Below are positions 1 to 9,820 of a stretch of 64,000 nucleotides of DNA, piece after piece. How positions within the stretch are numbered: the stretch's first letter is position 1; the number at the start of each line of letters is the position of its first letter. Source of the stretch: an uncultured Oscillospiraceae bacterium. GTDB taxonomy: Bacteria; Bacillota; Clostridia; Oscillospirales; Acutalibacteraceae. Location: contig CAOKRT010000001.1 in NCBI GenBank assembly GCA_948471205.1, positions 170,518 to 234,517 of the forward strand, in the 5' to 3' direction. Position numbers and translations under genes: made by a program. The notes beneath the pieces were generated by a model. The model worked only from the letters and a program-made list of their open reading frames with translations, did no database searches and was not told the origin of the DNA.

Positions 1-803
1 CCAATTATTATACAGGTGTACTTATCAGAGGATATGCAGAGGGTTCGGGTGTTACCATTCTTACAGGCGGCAGATATGATAATCTGATTGCAGAATTCGG
101 GCTGGATGTTCCCGCAGTTGGTTTTGCTGTTGATGTAAATGCGCTGTGTGATGTAAGAAATGAAATTATTAATGTGGAAAGACCGATAAGAATTGCGCTG
201 ACAAAAGGCAGGCTTGAAAAAAGTTCTGTTAAGCTGTTTAAAGAAATGGGGCTGGATACTGCCGAACTGGAAAATAAGGGAAGAAGACTGATTCTTCCTG
301 TTGATAAATATGAAGCTGTACTTTCCAAGGCGCCGGATGTTATAACTTATGTAGAGCACGGTGTGTGCGATATAGGTATTGTCGGTAAGGACACAATTGT
401 AGAGCATGGCAATTCCTTTTTTGAGGTAATGGATTTAAATCTCGGAAAATGCCGCTTTGCGCTTGCCTGCCCGGCAGGAACAGACTTTTTTGACGGTTAT
501 AAAAGAAAAACAATCGCATCCAAATATCCCAAGGTTGCCGGTGAATTTTTCAAATCAAAGGGTATGGATGTGGATATAATAAAAATTGAGGGCAGTGTGG
601 AGCTGGCTCCGCTGCTTGGGCTGGCAGACGGTATCGTTGATATTGTTGAAACCGGTTCCACCTTAAAGGAAAACGGGCTTGAGGTGGTAGAAGAAATACT
701 TCCCATTTCGGCAAGAGTTATTGTAAATATGGCTTCCATGAAGCTGCGTAAGGAAGAAATCGAAACATTTCTTGCTGATATGGAAGCAGCAAGTAAAGCG
801 TGA
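1..803 (+). CDS. hisG: HisZ-HisG fusion, ATP phosphoribosyltransferase (5-prime partial)
   Basis: First step of histidine synthesis, joining ATP and PRPP. The frame is open from base 3 to the stop at 801-803. The first ~57 visible residues match the end of HisZ, the HisRS-like regulatory subunit (GGRYDNL, then PAVGFAVDVNAL, a class II motif-3 pattern). From the GTG at 174 the chain is a short-form HisG of about 209 residues (LTKGRLEKS near its start, VDIVETGSTLKENGLE as the PRPP loop). Short HisG needs HisZ, normally a separate protein. No Shine-Dalgarno precedes 174, so one fused chain is the simplest reading; internal initiation at the GTG is not excluded. The N-terminal part of HisZ lies outside the window. 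Confidence 0.85.
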   Translation, partial: NYYTGVLIRGYAEGSGVTILTGGRYDNLIAEFGLDVPAVGFAVDVNALCDVRNEIINVERPIRIALTKGRLEKSSVKLFKEMGLDTAELENKGRRLILPVDKYEAVLSKAPDVITYVEHGVCDIGIVGKDTIVEHGNSFFEVMDLNLGKCRFALACPAGTDFFDGYKRKTIASKYPKVAGEFFKSKGMDVDIIKIEGSVELAPLLGLADGIVDIVETGSTLKENGLEVVEEILPISARVIVNMASMKLRKEEIETFLADMEAASKA

Positions 804-811
804 GGTAGAAT

Positions 812-2098
812 ATGAAAATAACAAAGGCAAACGGAAAAATTGAATATGCGCTTATTGAAAATCTGAAAAAGCGCAGCGGGGAAACAGACCCCAAAATAGT
901 GGATATTGTTACATCTATTATTAACGGAGTGAAAGACGGCGGCGATGATGCCGTGCGTGAATATACAGTAAGATTTGATGGTGCACTTCCTAAAAAAACG
1001 GTTATTGAAAAGGACGAGCTTTCGGATTATCTGAATTATGTGGATGATGATTTTAAAAAGGCAATAGAAGATGCAAAAAACAATATTTACGATTTTCATC
1101 AGCGTCAGGCGCAGCAAAGCTGGCTTACCACGGGCGAAAACGGTGTTATAATGGGACAAAGGGTACGGGGTTTGAACCGTGTGGGCATTTACGTGCCGGG
1201 CGGCACTGCGGCTTATCCCAGTTCTGTTTTAATGAATGCTGTGCCGGCAAAGATTGCCGGCGTTAAGGAAATTATAATGGTTACACCGCCTGCGAAGGAC
1301 GGTAATCCGAATCCGAATATTATGGCGGCTGCCGCTGTTGCAGGTGTTGACAGAGTTTTTCTTTGCGGCGGTGCGCAGGCTGTGGCGGCACTGGCATACG
1401 GAACAGAAAAAATACCGAAGGTTGATAAAATTGTAGGACCGGGAAATATTTTTGTGGCAACTGCAAAAAAACTGCTTTACGGCGTTGTAGATATTGATAT
1501 GGTTGCCGGTCCGTCTGAAATTCTTATTGTTGCCGATAAAAGTGCAAAACCCGCATTTCTTGCCGCAGATTTAATGAGCCAGGCAGAACATGATGTAATG
1601 GCTTCCTCTATTCTGCTTACTACTTCGGAAAATATTGCAAAAGCAACGGCAAAAGAGATTGAAAAGCAAATTAAATTCCTTGAAAGACAGGAGATTATCG
1701 GAAAATCTCTTGAAGATTACGGAGAAATTATTGTTTGTGAAAATCTTGACCAGGCTATAAATTTTGCAAATGAGCTTGCACCTGAGCACCTGGAAATGTG
1801 TGTGGAGGAGCCGCTTAAATATATTGGTATGATAGATAATGCAGGTTCTGTATTTCTTGGAAATTGGTCGCCGGAACCGCTGGGAGATTATTTTGCAGGA
1901 CCAAACCATGTGCTTCCTACAAGCGGAACGGCAAGGTTTTTCAGCCCGCTTTCGGTGGACAGCTTTGTTAAAAAATCATCTTTTATTTATTACACCGAAC
2001 AGCAGCTTGAAAAAGCAAAAGATGAAATTATAACGCTTGCAGAGTCAGAGGGATTGACTGCACATGCAAATTCCATTAAGGTGAGGTTTGAAAAATGA
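812..2098 (+). CDS. hisD: Histidinol dehydrogenase
   Basis: Oxidises L-histidinol to L-histidine with two NAD+, the last two steps of the pathway, as a zinc-dependent cytosolic dimer. The 428 residues are full length for the family. The glycine-rich YVPGGTAAYPSS stretch, the zinc-ligand region SQAEHD, the catalytic Glu-His pair in LAPEHLE, the GPNHVLPTSGTARF segment and a C-terminal AHANS histidine are all present. The ATG at 812 follows GAGGT and lies 8 bases after the HisG stop. The end overlaps the next gene by ATGA (2095-2098), implying translational coupling to a non-histidine gene. Confidence 0.97.
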   Translation: MKITKANGKIEYALIENLKKRSGETDPKIVDIVTSIINGVKDGGDDAVREYTVRFDGALPKKTVIEKDELSDYLNYVDDDFKKAIEDAKNNIYDFHQRQAQQSWLTTGENGVIMGQRVRGLNRVGIYVPGGTAAYPSSVLMNAVPAKIAGVKEIIMVTPPAKDGNPNPNIMAAAAVAGVDRVFLCGGAQAVAALAYGTEKIPKVDKIVGPGNIFVATAKKLLYGVVDIDMVAGPSEILIVADKSAKPAFLAADLMSQAEHDVMASSILLTTSENIAKATAKEIEKQIKFLERQEIIGKSLEDYGEIIVCENLDQAINFANELAPEHLEMCVEEPLKYIGMIDNAGSVFLGNWSPEPLGDYFAGPNHVLPTSGTARFFSPLSVDSFVKKSSFIYYTEQQLEKAKDEIITLAESEGLTAHANSIKVRFEK

Positions 2099-2991
2099 GA
2101 AAGCAGAAAAAGAATAAGATTATAACTTCTGTTATTACGGTTTTTGTTGTTGCATTAATTGCAACGGTCGGCTTTTTTATAAATAAGGCAAACAACCGTG
2201 TCTATAATTTTCAGAAAAGCAATGAAGTGGTTGTCAGCTATTTGGATGTTGGGCAGGGTGACAGTGAATTCATTCAGCTTCCAAACGGCAAATGTATGCT
2301 GATTGATGCCGGCAACGAAAAAAATGCTTCTGAAATTATACACAGAATATCCGGACTTGGTTATACCAAAATTGATTATTTGGTTGCAACACATCCTCAT
2401 GCAGATCATATCGGCGGTATGAGGGAAATTATTGAAAATTTTGAAATCGGCAAAATTTATATGCCAAGAGTAACTTACGATTCCGAAACCTATGAAAAAC
2501 TGCTGTTTTCTGTAATGGATAAAAATTTAAGTATCAATGATGCCAAAGCAGGCGATATTATTTATAAAAATAATGATTTGTTAATTGAAATTTTATCACC
2601 GTTAAGCACTTCCTACGATGAAATAAACAATTTTTCGGCGGTAATCAGGCTGAAATACGGAAATAATACGTTTCTCTTTATGGGTGATGCAGAAGAAACG
2701 GTGGAGCGTGACATTTTAAGAAGTTATTCTGCCGAAAAACTGAAAGCAGATGTTTTAAAGGTAGGACACCATGGCAGTGATACTTCATCGTCCCTGTCCT
2801 TTATTAATACGGTTTTGCCCGATTATGCGGTTATTGAGGTTGGAAAGGGCAATAAATATAACCATCCGAATTATGAAACGATAAATACGTTAAGTTTGGC
2901 CGGTGCAGAAATATTAAGAACAGATGCCGCCGGAAATATTTATATGATTTCGGATAAAAATAATATAAAAGTTGTATGCGAAAAGGATTGA
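2095..2991 (+). CDS. Membrane-anchored ComEC/Rec2-type metallo-beta-lactamase-fold hydrolase
   Basis: Resembles the C-terminal MBL domain of ComEC as a stand-alone protein of 298 residues. A positively charged start is followed by one hydrophobic segment (about residues 10-29), so the catalytic domain is probably outside the membrane. The signature LDVGQGDSEFI, the metal motif ATHPHADHIGG, FMGDAEE and GHHGSDTSSS are all intact, predicting an active di-metal phosphodiesterase or nuclease-like enzyme. There is no ComEC channel domain. It overlaps hisD by four bases and is followed by a DUF3006 gene, a pairing seen with such MBL proteins elsewhere. Substrate unknown; a role in histidine synthesis is not implied by the domain. 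Confidence 0.85.
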   Translation: MRKQKKNKIITSVITVFVVALIATVGFFINKANNRVYNFQKSNEVVVSYLDVGQGDSEFIQLPNGKCMLIDAGNEKNASEIIHRISGLGYTKIDYLVATHPHADHIGGMREIIENFEIGKIYMPRVTYDSETYEKLLFSVMDKNLSINDAKAGDIIYKNNDLLIEILSPLSTSYDEINNFSAVIRLKYGNNTFLFMGDAEETVERDILRSYSAEKLKADVLKVGHHGSDTSSSLSFINTVLPDYAVIEVGKGNKYNHPNYETINTLSLAGAEILRTDAAGNIYMISDKNNIKVVCEKD

Positions 2992-2998
2992 TTTACAT

Positions 2999-3202
2999 AT
3001 GAAAACACTGATTATTGACAGAATAGAGGGCGAAATGGCAGTTTGTGAAATTTCAGTGGGGAATTTTGCGGATATTCCTGTTTCCGCCCTGCCTGACGGT
3101 ATTAAGGAAGGCGATGTAATCAATATTTCCGTAAATGAAGCCGAAACAGAAAAAAGGAAAAAAAATATAAACAGCCTTATTAATAAGCTGTTTAAAGACT
3201 GA
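2999..3202 (+). CDS. DUF3006-family small protein
   Basis: 67 residues beginning MKTLIIDRIEGEMAVCE and ending in a lysine-rich helix (EKRKKNINSLINKLF). The pattern fits DUF3006, a short beta-barrel-like family often placed beside ComEC-type MBL hydrolases. The ATG at 2999 was chosen over an upstream in-frame codon (2972) because it follows AAAGGA and lies just beyond the preceding stop. Function unknown; the adjacency suggests a partner or accessory of the MBL protein. Confidence 0.75.
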   Translation: MKTLIIDRIEGEMAVCEISVGNFADIPVSALPDGIKEGDVINISVNEAETEKRKKNINSLINKLFKD

Positions 3203-3219
3203 TAAACAGAGGGAAATCT

Positions 3220-3795
3220 ATGAGAGTTGCTGAAATAGAAAGAAACACAAAAGAAACACAGATAAAAATTGCACTGAACCTGGATGCGGGAGAAACAGAT
3301 ATTTCAACAGGTATAGGTTTTTTTGACCATATGCTTACCGCTTTTGCGGTTCACGGCGGATTTGGCTTAAAGGTTAAAGTTACCGGTGATTTGGAGGTTG
3401 ATACGCATCATACCGTTGAGGATACGGGAATTGCACTTGGAATGGCATTTAAAAAAGCACTTCATGATATGAGCGGAATTAACCGCTACGGCTCTTTCTA
3501 TATTCCGATGGATGAAAGTCTTGCTCTTTGTGCACTGGATATTTCAAACAGACCTTTTCTTGTTTTTAAAGCAAATTTTAATGAAGAAAGATGTGGAGAT
3601 TATGAAACCTGCTGTACAGAAGAATTTTTCCGTGCCTTTGCGCTCAATGCCGGAATAACGCTTCATATTAATGTTTTATACGGATCAAATTCCCACCATC
3701 AGATTGAAGCAATATTTAAGGCTTTTGCTCACGCATTAAAAACGGCTGTTTCTGAAAATGAAGGCGGCATACTTTCAACAAAAGGAGTACTCTGA
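3220..3795 (+). CDS. hisB: Imidazoleglycerol-phosphate dehydratase
   Basis: Dehydrates imidazole glycerol phosphate to imidazole acetol phosphate. The 191 residues form the monofunctional enzyme without the HisN-type phosphatase fused in enterobacteria. The two manganese-binding repeats are visible: FFDHMLTAFAVHG with DTHHTVEDTG, and SNSHHQIEAIFKAFAHAL. AGAGGG precedes the ATG. The stop overlaps the hisA start (TGATG at 3793-3797), so no hisH lies between them, unlike the common clostridial order. Confidence 0.97.
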   Translation: MRVAEIERNTKETQIKIALNLDAGETDISTGIGFFDHMLTAFAVHGGFGLKVKVTGDLEVDTHHTVEDTGIALGMAFKKALHDMSGINRYGSFYIPMDESLALCALDISNRPFLVFKANFNEERCGDYETCCTEEFFRAFALNAGITLHINVLYGSNSHHQIEAIFKAFAHALKTAVSENEGGILSTKGVL

Positions 3796-4508
3796 TGATA
3801 ATTTTTCCTGCAATAGATATAATCGGCGGTAAACCTGTTCGTCTTTACAAGGGCGATTTTTCAACAGCACAGCAAGTTGCGGATAATGCACTTGAAACAG
3901 CAACTCAGTTTGAAAAAGCAGGTGCACAATGGATACATATGGTAGATTTGGACGGCTCGCTTCAAAAAAAACCTGTAAATGTAAAAACCTTTACAGATGT
4001 TGCGGAGCAGACAAATCTGAAAGTAGAGATAGGCGGCGGAATCCGCAGTATGAAGGATATAGATTTTTATGTTAACCGGGGCATAAGCCGCATCATTCTT
4101 GGCTCGGTTGCTCTTAAAAATCCAGATTTGGTTAAAGAAGCCGTTAAGGAATTCGGCGGTGTTATTGCTGTTGGAATTGATGCTAAAAACGGTTATGCCG
4201 CAGCAGAGGGATGGACAGAAAGTTCAGATGTTTATTTCATTGATCTGGCAAGACAAATGGAAGCTGTTGGAATAGAAACAATTATTTATACAGATATATC
4301 CAAAGACGGCACGCTGAGCGGTCCCAACACAGAACAGCTTATTCAAATAAACAATGCAGTTCGCTGTAATATTACTGCATCCGGCGGCGTTACAAATCTG
4401 GATGATATTATTGCGCTCAGAAACGAAAATTTATACGGTGCTATCTGCGGAAAGAGTATTTATAACGGAACACTGGAACTGAAGAAAGCAATAGAGGTAT
4501 GCAGATGA
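3795..4508 (+). CDS. hisA: ProFAR isomerase (phosphoribosyl-formimino AICAR ribotide isomerase)
   Basis: TIM-barrel isomerase catalysing an Amadori rearrangement in histidine synthesis. The 237 residues have the catalytic aspartates in [10 protein letters not shown] (N-terminal half) and [14 protein letters not shown] (C-terminal half), and phosphate-binding glycines at EIGGGIRS and ITASGGV. It overlaps both hisB and hisI. The hisF gene that normally follows is absent, so the next enzyme (imidazole glycerol phosphate synthase HisHF) must be encoded elsewhere if the pathway is complete. Confidence 0.96.
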   Translation: MIIFPAIDIIGGKPVRLYKGDFSTAQQVADNALETATQFEKAGAQWIHMVDLDGSLQKKPVNVKTFTDVAEQTNLKVEIGGGIRSMKDIDFYVNRGISRIILGSVALKNPDLVKEAVKEFGGVIAVGIDAKNGYAAAEGWTESSDVYFIDLARQMEAVGIETIIYTDISKDGTLSGPNTEQLIQINNAVRCNITASGGVTNLDDIIALRNENLYGAICGKSIYNGTLELKKAIEVCR

Positions 4509-4831
4509 CGGATATTGAAAAATATTTTAAAAAATCAGATTTAATTCCTGCAATTATTCAGGAATACGGCACGAATGAAGTGCTGATGCTTGCTTATATG
4601 AACAGAGAATCCCTGCAAAAAACACTTGAAACAGGGTATACATGGTTTTGGTCACGCAGCAGGCAGGAACTTTGGAATAAGGGTGCAACAAGCGGTCATC
4701 TTCAAAAGGTGGTTTCTGTTTTCGGAGATTGTGACGATGATACGCTTCTTATAAAAGTAGTACAGACGGGTGCAGCCTGTCATACAGGAAATCACAGTTG
4801 TTTTTTCAGTGAAATGAAAGGAGAATTCTGA
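4505..4831 (+). CDS. hisI: Phosphoribosyl-AMP cyclohydrolase
   Basis: Hydrolyses the adenine ring of PR-AMP to ProFAR. The 108 residues are a stand-alone HisI rather than the HisIE fusion common in many bacteria. Visible signatures are [25 protein letters not shown] with metal-binding Asp/Cys residues, and [11 protein letters not shown] with the remaining cysteines. An upstream in-frame ATG at 4499 exists, but GAGG (4494-4497) would leave it almost no spacing; the ATG at 4505 has proper spacing and forms an ATGA overlap with the hisA stop. Confidence 0.95.
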   Translation: MTDIEKYFKKSDLIPAIIQEYGTNEVLMLAYMNRESLQKTLETGYTWFWSRSRQELWNKGATSGHLQKVVSVFGDCDDDTLLIKVVQTGAACHTGNHSCFFSEMKGEF

Positions 4832-5154
4832 TGAGTTTAATTAAAGATGAATATCAGGTAATTATTGAAAGAAAAGAAGAAAAAGCAGAAGGTTCCTATA
4901 CAGCCTATCTTTTTGAACAGGGAATTGATAAAATTCTTAAAAAGGTTGGCGAAGAATGCACGGAAATGGTTATTGCTGCCAAAAATAATGATAAGGAAGA
5001 AACCGTTTATGAAATAACAGATCTTATTTATCATACGCTTGTTATGATGGCAAATCAGGGCATTACGCCGCAGGACGTTGAAGCGGAACTGAAAAAAAGA
5101 GCCGAAAAACGCGGAAATCTGAAAAAATTTCATCAGGTGGATAAGAATTCATAA
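4831..5154 (+). CDS. hisE: Phosphoribosyl-ATP pyrophosphatase
   Basis: Removes pyrophosphate from PR-ATP, the second pathway step. It is a 107-residue all-alpha protein of the MazG-like superfamily with the metal-binding pattern KKVGEECTEMVIAA and YEITDLIYHTLVMM. It overlaps hisI by TGATG and recJ by TAATG, so it ends the histidine genes without a break and couples them to the repair gene recJ. Kept separate from HisI here. Confidence 0.95.
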   Translation: MSLIKDEYQVIIERKEEKAEGSYTAYLFEQGIDKILKKVGEECTEMVIAAKNNDKEETVYEITDLIYHTLVMMANQGITPQDVEAELKKRAEKRGNLKKFHQVDKNS

Positions 5155-7178
5155 TGGCATACAAAAAATGGATAACGGCAGGTGCGGATAAGGAAAAAGC
5201 ATCTGAGCTGAGTGAAAAATTTAATATTGATCCGTTTATTGCTTTAATGCTTGTTTCAAGGGGGATAGAGAGCGATGCCGATGTGGCAGACTTTTTAGCC
5301 TCCTCTTATGAATTTTCAGACCCTTTTCTGCTTGCGGATATGGATAAGGCCGTTTCCAGAATTGAAAGGGCTGTAGATTACGGTGAAAAGATTACAGTTT
5401 ACGGCGATTATGACTGCGACGGTGTTACGGCAACCGTACTTTTGTATACTTTTTTAAGCAACATCGGTGCAGCGGTTGATTATTATATTCCGTCACGGCT
5501 TGATGAGGGCTACGGCATGCATAAGGCGGCTGTTGATAAACTTTATCACAACGGCACAAAGCTGATTATAACCGTTGATAACGGTATTTCTGCCATTGAG
5601 GAAGCGGAATATATATATTCACTTGGTATGCAGCTTGTTATAACAGATCATCATCAGATTGGCAGCCGGCTTCCGAGAGCGGAAGCTGTGGTTAATCCGC
5701 ACAGAGCAGAAAACAATATTGATTTTCACGATTTGGCTGGAGTCGGAACGGTTTTTAAACTTGTGTGTGCGCTTTACGGTGATTCGGAGGATATGCTTTA
5801 TCAATTTGCAGATTTGGCGGCAATAGGAACCATTGCAGACGTTGTGCCGCTGATAAAGGAAAACAGGGCCATTGTAAAAGCCGGAACAGAAATGATACAG
5901 GCAGGCGCAAGAACAGGTATTCGGGCATTGAAAAAGGTTGCAGGCATGCAGGATAAAATGCTTTCTTCAACGGATATTGCTTTTTCACTGTGTCCGAGAA
6001 TTAATGCGGCAGGCAGAATGGACCATGCTTTGCGTGCGGCAGAACTGCTTCTTTGTGAAAAGGAAGAGGATGCGGCATTCAAGGCAGAACAGATTAATAT
6101 TAATAATGCCCACCGGCAGGAAACAGAGCATAATATATTTGAAGATGTTCAGCTTAAAATTTCCGAAAATCCCGATATTGCAAAAAACAGAATTATTGTA
6201 GTAAGCGGAAAAAATTATCATATGGGTGTTGTGGGAATAGCTGCGGCCAAAATTCTTGAAGAATACGGCAAGCCTGCAATTATATTAAGTGAGTCGGATG
6301 GTGAAACGGCAAACGGTTCTGCAAGAAGTATTGAGGGATTTAATATTTATGAAGCAATTTCCTCGTGCGCAGATTTGCTTATCCATTTCGGCGGACACCC
6401 GAAAGCTGCCGGTATGTGTATCAGAACTTCTGATATTGATGAATTCAGAAAACGTATAAATGAATATGCGCTTGAAAAATATCCGGTTATGCCGGTTCCG
6501 GCCATTCATATTGATTTTAAGCTTTCACCTAAATTTCTGAATGTGGAACTGGCAGATTCTCTGGCAGAGCTTGAACCCTACGGAGAAAGCAATCCTGCTG
6601 CTGTTTTTGCTTTGATGAATATAACCATACAATCTGTTGTGCCTATCGGAAACGGAAAGCATATCAGGCTTGAATGCGAAAAAAAAGGTGTACGATTTAA
6701 AATTGTAAAATTCGGGTGCAGTGCAGATGATTTTCCGTTTTCAGCCGGCGACGCGGTTGATGCGGCTGTTAAGGTTTCTAAAAATCTTTATAACGACAGA
6801 GAATATTTGTCCCTGCAGGCGGCGGATATTAAACGGCACGGGAATAACGATGAAAAGTATTTTGCCGAAAAAGAGGAATATGAACTTTTTATGCTTGGAA
6901 GAAATAACAGCAGTTCTGTTTTTCCGGGCAGGCAGGAATGTTCGGTGATATACAAATTTTTAAGAACAAAAACGACATGGCATTATGGGTTTGATGAGCT
7001 TTATTTTGCATTGAATGCCGTTACATACGGTCAGCTGAAATTTGCGCTTGAAGCATTTGAAGAAAGCGGACTGATTGCGTATAATAATGATATTACTGTT
7101 TGCAGTGTGAATGCAAAGGTGGATTTAATGAATGCGCCTGTGATGAAAACATTGAAAGGAAGATTGAATCTTGAGTGA
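5154..7178 (+). CDS. recJ: Single-stranded-DNA-specific 5-prime to 3-prime exonuclease RecJ
   Basis: DHH-family nuclease acting in recombination and mismatch or base-excision repair. The 674 residues include the metal-binding YGDYDCDG at 83-90, the VDNG motif at 141-144, the DHH triad (165-167), the DHHA1 glycine-rich GGHPKAAG segment, then an OB-fold region and a C-terminal extension of roughly 110 residues that looks winged-helix-like and whose role I cannot name. Start and stop both overlap neighbours (hisE, rel). Confidence 0.95.
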   Translation: MAYKKWITAGADKEKASELSEKFNIDPFIALMLVSRGIESDADVADFLASSYEFSDPFLLADMDKAVSRIERAVDYGEKITVYGDYDCDGVTATVLLYTFLSNIGAAVDYYIPSRLDEGYGMHKAAVDKLYHNGTKLIITVDNGISAIEEAEYIYSLGMQLVITDHHQIGSRLPRAEAVVNPHRAENNIDFHDLAGVGTVFKLVCALYGDSEDMLYQFADLAAIGTIADVVPLIKENRAIVKAGTEMIQAGARTGIRALKKVAGMQDKMLSSTDIAFSLCPRINAAGRMDHALRAAELLLCEKEEDAAFKAEQININNAHRQETEHNIFEDVQLKISENPDIAKNRIIVVSGKNYHMGVVGIAAAKILEEYGKPAIILSESDGETANGSARSIEGFNIYEAISSCADLLIHFGGHPKAAGMCIRTSDIDEFRKRINEYALEKYPVMPVPAIHIDFKLSPKFLNVELADSLAELEPYGESNPAAVFALMNITIQSVVPIGNGKHIRLECEKKGVRFKIVKFGCSADDFPFSAGDAVDAAVKVSKNLYNDREYLSLQAADIKRHGNNDEKYFAEKEEYELFMLGRNNSSSVFPGRQECSVIYKFLRTKTTWHYGFDELYFALNAVTYGQLKFALEAFEESGLIAYNNDITVCSVNAKVDLMNAPVMKTLKGRLNLE

Positions 7179-9360
7179 ATATGATGACGGCTTTGCCGGT
7201 TTTTTTGAAGAAATAAAGCAGCATCCCCAGTATGATTTTGAAAAAATCAATAAAGCATATAAACTCGCGGATGAGGCACATTCCGGTCAGAAACGGCGTT
7301 CGGGAGAGCCGTATATTATGCACCCTGTTTCCGTTGCCCAAATTCTGTTCAGGTTGGGAATGGATAATGAATGTATTATAGGCGCGCTTCTTCATGATGT
7401 GGTAGAGGATACGGATTATGATCTTTCCTATATAGAAAATCATTTCGGCAGTGATGTGGCTCTGCTTGTGGACGGTGTTACAAAGCTGGGTCAGATTCCG
7501 CTTTCAACAAGGGAAGAGGTTCAGGCCGAAAATATAAGAAAAATGTTTATTGCTATGAACAAGGATGTAAGGGTTATTATCATAAAGCTTGCAGACAGAC
7601 TTCATAATATGCGCACGCTTGAGCATATGCCCGAATACAAACAGCGCGAAAAAAGCCTTGAAACCCTTGAAATTTATGCGCCTATCGCCCACAGACTCGG
7701 TATCCGTGCTATTAAGGAAGAACTTGAAGATGCCGCTGTGAAATATCTTGATCCGATTGCTTATAAGGAAATTGAAAATTCTCTTTCGATGAAGCAGGAG
7801 GAAGGCGAAAAATTTTTAAATGATATTAAAGCCGACATAGGCAACAGAATTAATTCGGTAATGGAAAATGTGAATATAACTTCACGTGTTAAATCTGTTC
7901 ACGGTATATTCAGAAAAGTTTATATCAAAGGCAAATCCTTTGAAGAAATTTATGATATTTATGCAGTAAGAATTATTGTAAATACAATGATAGACTGTTA
8001 TAATGCCCTTGGAATTGTGCACGATATGTTCAAACCGCTTCCGGGACGGTTTAAAGATTATATTTCAACGCCGAAACCGAATATGTATCAGTCGCTTCAT
8101 ACAACTGTGCTTTCGCCGAACGGTGTTCCGTTTGAAATACAGATAAGAACATGGGAAATGCACAAAACAGCAGAGCTTGGTATTGCCGCACACTGGAAAT
8201 ATAAGCTTGGTAAAGGCGGTAAGGACAGCTTTGATGCCGGACTTTCATGGATTCACCGTATGCTGGAAACAGGCGAGGAATCCGATACGCCGGAGGATTT
8301 GGTTGCAAATATCAAGGTGGATTTATCTGTTGAAGAGGTTTATGTTTTTACACCGAAAGGTGAAGTAAAAAGTTTGCCTACAGGCTCAACTGTAATTGAT
8401 TTTGCCTATGCCATTCATTCTGCAGTCGGCAATAAAATGGTGGGTGCCAAGGTGGACGGCAGAATTGTTACACTGGATTATAAGGTTAAAACAGGCGAAA
8501 GAATTGAAATTCTTACATCCAACCAGCAAAATAAGGGGCCAAGCAAGGATTGGCTTTCTATTGTAAAAACGGGCGAAGCCAGAAATAAAATCCGCACATG
8601 GTTTAAAAGAGAAAGACGGGAAGAAAATATTGAAGAAGGCAGAGTCATTGTTGAAAAAGAGCTCCGCCGTAATTTCATTCGCCTTTCCGGTGAAAAATAC
8701 GGAGAATTTATAGCAAGAATTGCGCAGCGCCAGCATTGCAAAGATACGGATGAGTTTTATGCTGCAGTTGGATACGGCGGCATTCAGATAAACCGTTTGA
8801 TGCCGGGCATAAAGGATGAATACAACAGAAACTGGAAAGAAGAAAAGGAAGCAGAAAAGCCTTCTGTTATCAATATTGTTGATAAACCAAGAAAAGCATC
8901 TTCTTCAAACGGTATTATTGTAGAAGGCATTGATAACTGCCTTATAAAAATGGCCAAATGCTGTTCTCCTCTTCCCGGCGAAGAAATTGTTGGTTTTATT
9001 ACAAGAGGGCACGGCTTGTCTGTTCATAAAAGAAGCTGCGTGAATGTTCCGCAGGATTTTGAAAACTGTCCCGAACCTGAAAGATGGATTAAGGCACACT
9101 GGGATGAAAATGTTAAAATTGAAACAAAATCAACAATTGATGTTTATGCAATAGACCGTGACGGCGTTGTGCTTGATATAACAAGCAAACTGATGAGTAT
9201 GCATGTGAAAATTCATTCCATCAATGCCAGACCGATTAATGACGGCAATTGTCTTACAACATTAACGGTTGCTGTGAACAGTAAAGAGCATCTTGAAAAT
9301 ATATCTAAAATAATCAGAAAAATAGACGGTGTATATCATATAGAAAGAAGCGGTATATAA
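7171..9360 (+). CDS. relA: Bifunctional (p)ppGpp synthetase/hydrolase (Rel)
   Basis: Makes and degrades the alarmone (p)ppGpp. Domain order over 729 residues: HD hydrolase ([16 protein letters not shown] and an intact HDVVEDT at about 75-81), synthetase ([19 protein letters not shown]), TGS ([16 protein letters not shown]), a cysteine-containing conserved region ([11 protein letters not shown]) and a C-terminal ACT domain. Intact HD and synthetase motifs indicate both activities. The start is TTG at 7171, overlapping the recJ stop, with GGAAG upstream; no in-frame ATG lies nearby. Confidence 0.96.
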   Translation: MSEYDDGFAGFFEEIKQHPQYDFEKINKAYKLADEAHSGQKRRSGEPYIMHPVSVAQILFRLGMDNECIIGALLHDVVEDTDYDLSYIENHFGSDVALLVDGVTKLGQIPLSTREEVQAENIRKMFIAMNKDVRVIIIKLADRLHNMRTLEHMPEYKQREKSLETLEIYAPIAHRLGIRAIKEELEDAAVKYLDPIAYKEIENSLSMKQEEGEKFLNDIKADIGNRINSVMENVNITSRVKSVHGIFRKVYIKGKSFEEIYDIYAVRIIVNTMIDCYNALGIVHDMFKPLPGRFKDYISTPKPNMYQSLHTTVLSPNGVPFEIQIRTWEMHKTAELGIAAHWKYKLGKGGKDSFDAGLSWIHRMLETGEESDTPEDLVANIKVDLSVEEVYVFTPKGEVKSLPTGSTVIDFAYAIHSAVGNKMVGAKVDGRIVTLDYKVKTGERIEILTSNQQNKGPSKDWLSIVKTGEARNKIRTWFKRERREENIEEGRVIVEKELRRNFIRLSGEKYGEFIARIAQRQHCKDTDEFYAAVGYGGIQINRLMPGIKDEYNRNWKEEKEAEKPSVINIVDKPRKASSSNGIIVEGIDNCLIKMAKCCSPLPGEEIVGFITRGHGLSVHKRSCVNVPQDFENCPEPERWIKAHWDENVKIETKSTIDVYAIDRDGVVLDITSKLMSMHVKIHSINARPINDGNCLTTLTVAVNSKEHLENISKIIRKIDGVYHIERSGI

Positions 9361-9361
9361 A

Positions 9362-9814
9362 ATGAAAGCAGTTATTCAGCGGGTTATAAAATCCGATGTA
9401 AAAATAAACGGAAAAACCGTTGGTGAAATCGGAAACGGATTTATGATTTTACTTGGAGTTATGCAGGGCGATACAAAGGCGGATGCCGATAAACTGGTTA
9501 AAAAAATTCCGAATCTTCGTATTTTTGAAGATGAAAACGGCAAAATGAATTTATCCTGCCTTGATATAAACGGTGAAATGCTTGTTGTTTCTCAGTTTAC
9601 TTTATGTGCCGACTGTTCACATGGCAGAAGACCCAGCTTTATTAAATCCGCTCCGCCCGAAGAAGCAAACACGCTTTATGAATATTTTGTTGAAGAACTG
9701 AAAAAGGCAGGCGTTTCAAAAGTTGAAACAGGGGAATTCGGTGCTGATATGAAGGTTGGTCTGATTAATGACGGTCCGGTTACAATTTTGCTTGACAGCG
9801 CAGAATTAGCGTGA
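9362..9814 (+). CDS. dtd: D-aminoacyl-tRNA deacylase
   Basis: Hydrolyses D-amino acids mischarged on tRNA. The 150 residues are full length. The active-site signatures [17 protein letters not shown] and the cis-Gly-Pro motif in [11 protein letters not shown] are intact. It begins one base after the rel stop, a rel-dtd linkage common in Firmicutes. A 95-nt gap carrying a structured element separates it from the next gene. Confidence 0.96.
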   Translation: MKAVIQRVIKSDVKINGKTVGEIGNGFMILLGVMQGDTKADADKLVKKIPNLRIFEDENGKMNLSCLDINGEMLVVSQFTLCADCSHGRRPSFIKSAPPEEANTLYEYFVEELKKAGVSKVETGEFGADMKVGLINDGPVTILLDSAELA

Positions 9815-9820
9815 TTTATA

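Noticed and set aside
497..1159. Minus-strand 220-codon frame
   Set aside because: Fully antisense to hisG and hisD, whose protein matches are unambiguous; no family resemblance.
8386..8736. Minus-strand frames inside rel, and similar antisense frames in other genes
   Set aside because: Shadows of strongly conserved genes with biased codon use; no ribosome binding sites.
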